DNA of 15,000 nucleotides from Actinidia chinensis (lineage: Eukaryota; Streptophyta; Magnoliopsida; Ericales; Actinidiaceae), in assembly GCA_009663005.1 (NCBI GenBank), contig VIGQ01001613.1:37501-52500 (forward strand), read 5' to 3'. Under the pieces are notes generated by a model, which saw only the letters and a list, made by a program, of their open reading frames with translations, did no database searches and had not been told where the DNA came from. Made by a program: the position numbers and the translations under genes. Numbering within the stretch: position 1 is the first letter of the stretch; each line of letters begins with the position of its first letter. This document shows, in pieces, positions 8,950-15,000 of the stretch.

Positions 8950-9318
8950 AAGAACCAATTGTTCCAACTTGACTTGGGTGCTAGTAAAAAAGGAGCTAAA
9001 TGAGAAGAGAAGAAGATGAAGTCTCACCGTAGACACAACCTTATGGGCGCTGAATAGACGGGGAGATCTTGTGGAGACAGAATCAAGGTTACCTCGTTAA
9101 CACTTGGGGAGGCTTGACTGATGATATTAAGAGTTTCTGGACGAGTCTTCTAAACGCAAAGATTTCAGAATGGCTGAATTCTACCTTTTAAATTAATACC
9201 CAAGGTTGAAGGAGCCACGTCTTTAGAGGATTAGGCCTATCAGGTTGGTAGATTGTATTTACAAAATTCTTATGACGATGTTGGCAAACAGATTAATTGA
9301 GGAAAAAATAGAGGATCA
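8945..9318 (+). pseudogene. LINE ORF2 / RT remnant, right piece (copy A)
   Basis: This continues the LINE fragment interrupted at 4972. It shows the linker's charged stretch, then an EWLNST-like segment and a PKVEGAT motif with frame changes. A short open stretch CIYKILMTMLANRLIEEKIE follows (about 9253-9312). This is the first conserved block of plant L1-type RT (xFRPISLxxxxYKIxxKxLANRL). The polymerase core with the YADD motif is absent; reading stops at EEKIE and runs into ATCACG-type repeat sequence. RT motifs upstream such as GPDG are also missing. It cannot be functional. Confidence 0.75.
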
Positions 9319-9449
9319 AAAAAGTTGCCGAGTATAAACAAAACTGAGATATCACGTTTTTGATCAAAAATGAGATCACATTACTAAATATCACGTTTTT
9401 TTTCAAAAACTATATCTTCTTCGATTCTTCATGTTAGTTTTCATCACGA
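9319..9449. repeat. ATCACG/GAGATCA-rich tail of duplicated block (copy A)
   Basis: Repeated GAGAT(C)AC and ATCACGTTTTT words occur (about 9345-9410), then TTCGATTCTTCATG. Copy B has the equivalent at about 14000-14152 and continues into a candidate CACTA-like element. The match between copies ends at CATCACGA, so the duplication break lies in this repeat. Confidence 0.5.
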
Positions 9450-9964
9450 GCAAGAACTTGGAGCATCCTTTTGATACTCAGACGTGGAGTAGATAGAATT
9501 AACAAATGGAGGACATCAATGATGAATTTTCTGATTCTATGGAAGCTCTAATTTGGATGATTTTCTGGATTGCTTGAACAACCATTGAAGCGGTGTTTGT
9601 GTATTATTCATATTCCGATGGCAGAAATGTGAAATTGATATCTAATGCCTCAAAGGAAGAGTTTTGGTTGGTAGAAAAATTGCAAGTTAGTATATAAATC
9701 AGAGTAGTAGGAACTTAGAGATTGGAAGAAGGGGAAGAATAAGCCAAAGGATATGCATGATCTCAATCAAGAAATGAGGATATTTTCTTCCGGATCGAAA
9801 TCCCAAACTATTTCTCTAAGTTTGAGCTAGTTTTCATAAGTTATTCCAATACCGGTTCTTTTGTCCTAATTTTGGCAAGAGGGGCATTTTAGGGGTTGGA
9901 CAAAACAAGTAAAATGGGATAAACATCTGTTCCAGTTCAAAATTAACCTCATTTAGTCACTTCG
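9450..9964. other. Spacer between the two copies, nothing recognised
   Basis: This holds no convincing coding sequence on either strand. A plus-strand run starting near 9508 begins MEDINDEFSDSMEALIW but ends within about 25 codons and matches no family I know. It adjoins the 3' end of the minus-strand LRR remnant of copy B and may hold that gene's former 3' flank. Confidence 0.5.
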
Positions 9965-11340
9965 GAGGCTAGGGATCCATTCCAAAATGGAGTCTTCAAG
10001 GCTTGAAGTGTGGGGAAGTTGGTCCAAATGGAAGATTGTGAGAAGGCTTTCAAGACCTAGTGAACCCCCCTCTTTGTTGAGGCGGAGACGGTACATATTG
10101 TGATGAACAATATTGAATGATGTTCCAATATTTGATAAACCCAGCACTGTGATGAGATTGAGGGTTCTAAGTGCGGAGTATGAGGCCCTTGCTCTTATGG
10201 TCCTTGCTACTCTTGTACCTTACAACTAAGCCCAAGACGTTAGTAAGTTAATGGTGAAGATAGTGGCGGAAAGACCATGGATGTCGTGTTAAGTTGTATT
10301 ACAAAGATGCAAGATGTGTTGTTTTTGACGTTCTACAACCGTTGAAGGTTTGATAGAGCCAAAGTTGAGTATTCCAATCAAGACTTTTCTCCTATGTTCT
10401 CTCTATTGATTTTGGTTGCATCAAATATTCACCTTATATAACTCAAAAAGTAACTATGCAAATTCAAGGAAGCACGCTATAACCCGAAAATGGAATTACA
10501 ATTGAAAATTAATAACCAAAATTGCTTGCCATCCAAAATTAACGAAGAAGCTATTGAGACCTTAGATGGAAGAAAGACCTTGTTGTTGAAGAGTGAATGA
10601 ATGGTGGTATCAAAATTACTTTCTGAAGCAGGGCCAGACCATGAGCTTTGGTATATTATTAAGTTTCAAACGCTTTAAAAATGATCCTCCAAATATGCAA
10701 GTCTGAGAGGTAATACTCGTAAGGTTTGGCAGATCACTGAATTCGACACTATTTAGTTGAGGAAATACGATTGTATTTCTCATCCCCTTCATCATCTACT
10801 TCTTGTTCCCAAGCAATAATGGCCTTTTCATCATACATCACAATTTCCTACATCTAGTTCTTTCTTCTTTCCATTTCACAAGAAGTTTGGCGATAAATGG
10901 TGAATAGAATTCTCAATCTGCCACACCCATTTACTACAAGGATCTTAGGTTCTGAAATCCTTGAATTGTCCTGTGAATATTTGCCAAACATGCGTCAGTT
11001 TGGTAGCCCGTCAAGCTCCAAAGAGTGTAAGGAAGGGAGTGCTCTTGCAGCGCCATGGTCTTCGTCAGCATTTATTGCCTCCACGTCAAATGCTACTTTC
11101 CACTTATTCACATTTTTTACGTAAGTTTCTTCTAGATTTTGCTGCATTTCAAATTGGATGGCGAAGAATACTTGTCAACTTTGGGACCATTTGTTAACCC
11201 TCATTTCTCTTAGTTTGCTTTGACATCCCGAGGCCATATTTCTATCAGGTTGTCCATTTTAGAGACTTCCATTTCCTCAATGCTATCATTGTATCCGTCC
11301 TGCAGTTCTGCCATCATATATAGGGTTACAAACATATTGA
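9965..11340 (-). pseudogene. CC-NBS-LRR resistance gene, LRR remnant (copy B, longer)
   Basis: The minus strand, with frame changes, gives a series of LRR units of the At4g27190/RPS2-like CNL family. In gene order: EVSKMDNLIEIWPRDV (about 11222-11275), VAFDVEAINADEDHGAARAL (about 11040-11100), LPSLHSLELDGLPN (about 10998-11045). Then come KILVVNGCGRLRILFTI (about 10905-10950), IIAWEQEVDDEGDEKYNRIS (about 10757-10830) and GSFLKRLKLNNIPKLMVWP (about 10625-10690). FNNKVFLPSK (10561-10590) and GGSLGLESLLTIFHLDQLP (about 10005-10075) follow. The LxxLxLxxLPNL and CxxLxxLFxxS patterns are characteristic. No NB-ARC or coiled-coil part was found. About 10765-11340 is shared with copy A; the rest is unique to this copy. 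The longest open piece is 64 codons. Confidence 0.8.
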
Positions 11341-11620
11341 ACATAACAAACTATATTCCCATAAACATCAGCATCTAGTGTTTGAATCAATATCTTTCAA
11401 AGTTAAATATAAACCTTACAAATTTTTATATATTCAAATTAACCTATACATTCCGCAAAATTTTCATCATAGCGCTAAGAAGAAAGAGATACTAGAAATT
11501 AAAGATAATTATAATATACGTAAGAACTCGAGAATAGATAAATAGTGTTTACACACTTCGCATGGAAGAAAGATTTGTGAGATGGATACTTTGCATTCAG
11601 CATGATATGCTCTTTTCATT

Positions 11621-11635
11621 TTGTTGTTGTTGTTG
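11621..11635 (+). repeat. (TTG)5 microsatellite
   Basis: Five tandem TTG units, where copy A has a plain T run (about 3060-3080). It sits at the left edge of a copy-B-only insertion. Confidence 0.8.
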
Positions 11636-11835
11636 CTTTTGTATGATAATTGTTCTATTTTTTTTCATCCCCTCGTGTAGTTTGTGGTGGGTGCACCACA
11701 TGTATGATACTAACGTTCATTTTTAGAATGTATCTTTGGCAATCAAAACCAAGAGGTTGGCACTTCCTTGATAGGTATGTCCTGGGTTAGAGTTTTAAGC
11801 TTCTGCTTCCCCTATACCTTCGTACCAAATGTAAA
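11636..11835 (+). mobile_element. Copy-B-only insert, candidate tRNA-derived SINE
   Basis: About 200 bp are absent from copy A between a T-rich tract and ACAAACTTAATTT. The insert contains AAGAGGTTGGCACTTCCTTGATAGG followed by CCTGGGTTAGAGTTTTAAGC. GGTTAGAGTTT (11785-11795) resembles a Pol III box B (GGTTCGANTCC, about 8 of 11). A short A run (GTAAAAAAAC) ends it. Size and tail fit a SINE, but box A is weak, box B is not at the 5' end, and no clear target duplication was found. Confidence 0.35.
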
Positions 11836-12274
11836 AAAACAAACTTAATTTAAACCAATTATGATAATAAATTGAAGCTGAAAAAATATAAAAAATTGTC
11901 TTAATTAATCATCCTAATTTATAATTTTTGGCGGGGTAACTCATGCAATTAATTGGCTCAAATGTTAAACTCTTGGGAAGATTAGGATAAAAACTTTTTA
12001 TTACGTATGACGCACTCATTTATTTATGCTAAATGTCAAGTGCAAGATTAGGCGACGGTTTTCTAGGCTTTCGTCAGAGGAGATTTGAAGGCCTAAACTT
12101 TGGTGCTAGGATTGATCTGCTCATTGTTTAAGGTAAGAACTCTATGGTTTTTTCCATCAATAAGTTCTTAATATGGAGATCAGTTTCTTCCTCAATCAGT
12201 TTTCTTTAGAGTTCTGTCTCAGTGAATATTCGGCCATAGGAGAACCAGTTTGTATTGTCATGACTTTGGGATTT

Positions 12275-12415
12275 TTTAAGGACAGGGAATGGATGATTTT
12301 TCAGGAAGTACATGAAACAAATCCGTCATGGTTATGCTTTGGGCTGGTCGAGACTTGGGAGTAATGTTGGGTTTGGAAATCTTACTTGATAGTATGCAGA
12401 GATGAGTGTATATAA
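12275..12415. other. ~140 bp segment present only in copy B
   Basis: Copy A passes directly from GGGATTTTTTTG to TTATATAATATCTTT (about 3510-3530). Copy B has about 140 extra bases beginning AAGGACAGGGAATGG. Its translation (plus strand, DREWMIFQEVHETNPSWLCF) is not recognised. It may be a deletion in copy A. Confidence 0.5.
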
Positions 12416-13486
12416 TATCTTTTATCTATTAGAAATCAATTAAGGGTGATGGGTATTTTAGTAGACTGTACAACATTTATAGATAGATTTGGTAGTAAAC
12501 TTCTTATGTAGCAAGAAGCACACCAATCCATGTGCAGGTCTTGTGGAAGGGGAGGGAGTTACATTTTTCTCCCACACCACCCCCCCACAAAAAAGAAAAA
12601 AAAAAAAAGTGGCATTGCACTTGGGAGTGCATAGGTTCCATGTATTGAGTTTGAGGCATAAAAAAGAAATAATGAAAAATGGTTGGTATTCTGATTTTAG
12701 GTTCTTTATTGGCCCACATATCAACATAGATATTTTGTTGTGTTAACTTGTTATTGTAAAACAGATCGTGTAATACTGGTTTTTAAGTGTTTGGGTCTAG
12801 TGTTTGAAAGATATATTGAAGTATTTTGTTGCTAAGAGGTAAGTGATCTCTACCACTGTTAGTATTTTTATATCGTACATATCATTGGAAAAAGAATTCT
12901 TTCGTTATTGAAAATGTGGATTTCATTATGTTTATATTAATTCCTTTATAAAAGAAAAAAAATGGATCAGGTATGAATGATTTTGGAAATTTTAGTGCAG
13001 AACAGAACTACTGTGACATGTGGTTGTCATTCCTGGGCTATAGCTTCTGCCTTTTTTTTACTTTTTTTTTCAAGTCAGATGAGTAAAGTTTCGCGAGATA
13101 TTTGAGGTGGAGTGCCGAGAGTAGGCTATCTATATTTTTAGAGGATTAATTGATTCATTTAGTTTTTGGTCATTGGATTATGAAGATTGTTTTTAATTTT
13201 TAATTTTATTTATTTATTTTGGGTTGGGGTTGGGTCCTGGTGGGGTTATTGTAAGTTTTGAATTTAGCATGATAGATTTGGATACTCATGGGAGACTATT
13301 TTTTATTCTCATTATTTTTGTGGTCTATTATGAAATGAGACTTTTTGATAGCCCTTGCATGCTCACAAGTGTGTGTGTGCGGCGTTGTCACACGAGTTGG
13401 GGCTTGAACCTAATAACCCCCATGAAAAGAATTGTGCAAGTACCTGTGAAAGCTGAAATCAAATCATTCATACCTTTGAAGATGTA

Positions 13487-13985
13487 GTTGAGAACTTTTG
13501 GCAGTCTTTCCAAATTCAAACTATTAAACAAATTTCAAGGCCTCAAGCTTCATCAAAGATTGGAATATCAAATTGTTTGGCAAATTTGGAATGAGATAAG
13601 AAAGATGAAGAACAATTGTTCCAACTTGACCTGTGCTAGGAAAAACAGGAGCTAAATGAGGAGAGAAGAGGGATGTAGTCTCACCTTAGACAAAACCTTA
13701 TGGGCGCTGAATGGATGTATTAAGATATTGGGATACAGAAATCAAGGTTAACATCGTTAACACTTGGGGATGCTTGAATGATGATATTATGCAGTTTTCT
13801 GGACGAGTTCTTCTCAAATGCAAAGATTTGAATGGCTTGAATTCTACATTTTTAACATTAATACCAAAGGTTGAAGGAGCTACGCTTTAGAGGACTTTAG
13901 GCCTATCAGTTTTGGTTTAGATTGTGTTTACAAAATTCTTTCGAAGATTTTGGCAAACAGGTTAATTGAGGAAAAAATTGTAGGA
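13487..13985 (+). pseudogene. LINE ORF2 / RT remnant (copy B, uninterrupted)
   Basis: The plus strand carries a fragment of a plant L1-type ORF2, whose protein nicks DNA and reverse-transcribes its own RNA. In order: VVENFWQSFQIQ (13486 on), IKDWNIKLFGKFG (about 13552-13590), a charged linker around DEEQLFQLDL, then LNST and PKVEGAT (about 13840-13884). EDFRPISFGLDCVYKILSK (13890 on) follows, running in one frame through LANRLIEEKIVG to about 13985. The last part is conserved RT block 1. Stop codons and frame changes interrupt the rest, the WLKEGDxNTxFFH and GPDG regions are missing, and the catalytic YADD region is absent. It is a truncated fossil; the endonuclease domain was not found upstream. 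Confidence 0.82.
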
Positions 13986-13999
13986 ATATTGATTTTTTA

Positions 14000-14152
14000 T
14001 GATAAAAATAGATCTGAGTCATAACAAAACTGAGATCTTTACTCTTAAATGATCACGTTTTTTTGACTACAAAATGAGATCAAATTTGCCTAAATAATCA
14101 TGTTTTTTCAATACACTACGATCTTCGATTCTTCATGATAGGTTCGTCACGA
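14000..14152. repeat. ATCACG-rich tail of duplicated block (copy B)
   Basis: GAGATC, GATCACGTTTTTTT and ATCATGTTTTTT words recur, as in 9319-9449. They share wording with the candidate CACTA-like element that follows, so both may come from one repeat family. Confidence 0.5.
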
Positions 14153-14171
14153 TCAAAAACTGTGATGGAAA

Positions 14172-14380
14172 ACTACAAAATCGTGATTTGAGATGTAATA
14201 TTAATCACTGTTTTAACATTATCACTCTCGTATTTTTGGGTTCTTTTATTACGGCTGAAAACCGTAATCGCTATTGCCCCAAATAATCGCTCCCCGATAG
14301 ACCATGGTTTCCAAACCGCAATTTATTGCTAAAGATCACGGTTTAAAAATAATCATGATGTTTTACAGTTTTTGTAGGAG
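14172..14380. mobile_element. Candidate CACTA-like (EnSpm) short non-autonomous element
   Basis: The left end reads ACTACAAAATCGTGATTT (14172-14189). The right end, on the opposite strand, reads CTCCTACAAAAACTGTAAAA (ending 14380). Both resemble the CACTACAA-type ends of CACTA transposons. Inside are alternating ACGGTTT/AAACCGTRAT words: TTACGGCTGAAAACCGTAA (about 14250-14268, a hairpin), CCAAACCGCAAT and GATCACGGTTT (about 14334-14344). Subterminal repeats of this kind are usual for the superfamily. Neither end is an exact CACTA and no 3-bp target duplication is clear. Confidence 0.4.
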
Positions 14381-14597
14381 TACCAACTGCGCTTTCCTAC
14401 TATATCGATTTTTTTCACATTCCTTTTCCATTGACTGCCATTTTCACTCCTACCAAGATAAAAACTTTCCCACTTTCACTCAATGTGTTAAAAGGAAAAC
14501 AATTAAATAGAATTTGAATGTAGTTAAAAAGTTCCTAATACATCTATTGAGAAATCATAATAAAACTAGCTTTCTTGTTTTTTGCACACCTAAAAAA
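14381..14597. other. AT-rich spacer, nothing recognised
   Basis: I see no coding, RNA or repeat feature between the candidate CACTA-like element and the LTR on the right. A 68-codon plus frame crossing 14304-14510 starts inside that element and shows no motif. Confidence 0.55.
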
Positions 14598-14877
14598 TGA
14601 TGACTTTAAAATTAGCTAGGCAACATAAATGCAAAATGAGAATATTGAGTAGTAAAATGAAAAAGTGGGAGTTTTGCTTTAGTTGACCCAACTAAAACAG
14701 AGTTTGTCTATGGCAATTAGTTGCATCTTTAGGTCTATAAATAAGAGTCTAGAGTCTTTAATAACCGGTAGATGATGGTTGATATTTTTAAAATAGAGAT
14801 TGTTGAGCTTTTGGCTCGTGTTACCAAGATTGAAAATTTCTCTCTACAAATTAATATATTGATTTTTGACTGCATCA
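14598..14877 (+). repeat. Probable 5' LTR of a second LTR retrotransposon
   Basis: The right end is set by TGCATCA at 14871-14877, directly before a tRNA-Met type PBS. The left end is proposed at TGATG (14598-14602), an inverted match to the terminal CATCA, giving a 280-bp LTR. A TATA box lies at 14736-14743. The left limit is uncertain because the second LTR is outside the window. Confidence 0.55.
14736..14743 (+). promoter_or_regulatory. TATA box in the right-edge LTR
   Basis: TATAAATA, within CTATAAATAAGAG, lies 135 bp before the LTR end. Sequence and placement are typical for a plant LTR promoter. Confidence 0.6.
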
Positions 14878-14879
14878 TT

Positions 14880-14890
14880 TGGTATCAAGC
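14880..14890 (+). other. Primer-binding site, tRNA-Met type, one base short
   Basis: TGGTATCAAGC starts two bases after the LTR terminus. It matches TGGTATCAGAGC except for one missing G. The loss may be a real mutation or a sequencing indel. Confidence 0.75.
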
Positions 14891-15000
14891 TTGGGTTTTG
14901 ATTTGTTTTGTCTTCCAATCCATAAATATTTTACGGAGACTGGCCGGAATCAACCGGAACCCTAACGGAAAGCCGAAGCTTGTTTTCCTCCCAATTTCTT

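Larger units (their letters stand above)
2190..9449 (+). repeat. Copy A of a ~3.3 kb direct duplication (split by LTR element)
   Basis: Sequence from about 2190 to 4972, resuming at about 8950 to 9449, matches about 10765-14152 in the same order and orientation. Shared landmarks include the LRR segment (2400-2560 vs 10980-11120). Another is GAACCAGTTTGTATTGTCAT (about 3483 vs 12241). Others are GGGAGTGCATAGGTTCCA (3688 vs 12624), the LINE segment, and a TCGATTCTTCATG tract near the end. Outside these limits the two flanks stop matching. The left limit is approximate because LRR repeats on both sides resemble each other. Without the retrotransposon the copy is about 3.3 kb. Confidence 0.85.
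11341..13430. other. Non-coding part of duplicated block (copy B)
   Basis: This is the counterpart of about 2776-4880. The open frames seen (63 codons at 12173-12364, 85-89 codons on both strands near 12460-12746) lack known motifs and are broken in copy A, so they are not supported as genes. The 12460-12746 frames run through a C-run and a run of A. A near-consensus TATTTATTTATTTT tract lies near 13207. Confidence 0.6.
10765..14152 (+). repeat. Copy B of the ~3.3 kb direct duplication
   Basis: This is colinear with copy A in the same orientation, without the LTR retrotransposon. It has extra segments at about 11636-11835, 12275-12415, 12545-12608 and 13441-13547, and lacks copy A's about 4091-4530. 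The end at CGTCACGA (14152) is where matching stops. Confidence 0.85.
14598..15000 (+). mobile_element. LTR retrotransposon, 5' part only, runs off the window
   Basis: LTR, PBS and about 110 bp of leader are present in plus orientation. The leader has CCGGAA-type repeats (GGCCGGAATCAACCGGAACC). The short LTR and Met primer are common in Copia elements, but no coding sequence is in view to confirm this. Confidence 0.6.

Noticed and set aside
12458..12746. Overlapping 71-89 codon frames on both strands
   Set aside because: They run through a C-run and a run of 13 A and are broken in copy A. The sequences are mirror effects of low complexity.
13398..13420. Box-B-like GGTTCAAGCCCCAAC on the minus strand, possible SINE or tRNA
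   Set aside because: No box A at the right distance, no cloverleaf and no A-tail. The matching place in copy A is strongly changed.
2190..14152. The ~3.3 kb direct repeats as giant LTRs of one large retrotransposon
   Set aside because: They carry resistance-gene and LINE remnants, lack TG...CA ends, a PBS or a PPT at their edges, and the spacer has no retroelement interior.

Overview
This 15 kb window looks like intergenic or pericentromeric-type DNA from a flowering plant, probably a eudicot. It is AT-rich and holds no intact gene. What is recognisable is plant-specific: leucine-rich-repeat (LRR) remnants of a CC-NBS-LRR resistance gene (At4g27190/RPS2-like family), a plant LINE reverse-transcriptase remnant, an LTR retrotransposon primed by initiator tRNA-Met, and the leading LTR of a second such element at the right edge. 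No tRNA, rRNA, CRISPR array or prokaryotic feature was seen. The species cannot be told from the sequence.

The organising feature is a direct duplication of a block of about 3.3 kb. Copy A covers about 2190-4972 plus 8950-9449; copy B covers about 10765-14152. In both copies the left end is a decayed resistance-gene LRR region on the minus strand, followed by about 2 kb of shared non-coding DNA. The right end is a decayed LINE RT fragment on the plus strand, followed by short ATCACG/GTGAT-rich repeat sequence. Copy B keeps a longer resistance-gene tail (about 9965-10765). Copy A has its own short LRR tail (about 2028-2190).

Copy A is split by a minus-strand LTR retrotransposon of 3971 bp (4974-8944). 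Its LTRs (690 and 668 bp), PBS, polypurine tract and 5-bp target duplication can all be located. Copy B keeps the empty target site. The interior has no pol. It holds a degraded gag zinc-knuckle remnant, degenerate tandem repeats, a dense cluster of GTCAA/TTGAC cores and a GC-rich leader with repeated GCGCGTG. The element looks non-autonomous.

Flanks: 1-2000 is AT-rich with homopolymer runs and one imperfect inverted repeat. About 14172-14380 is a candidate CACTA-like short element. About 14598 to the window end is the 5' LTR and leader of a plus-strand LTR element that runs out of the window.

Inferred order of events: a resistance gene decayed; a LINE and a short repeat lay beside it; the block was duplicated; the LTR element then entered copy A only, and each copy gained private indels. 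The copies differ by very many 1-2 base indels, so part of the apparent decay may be uncorrected sequencing error.
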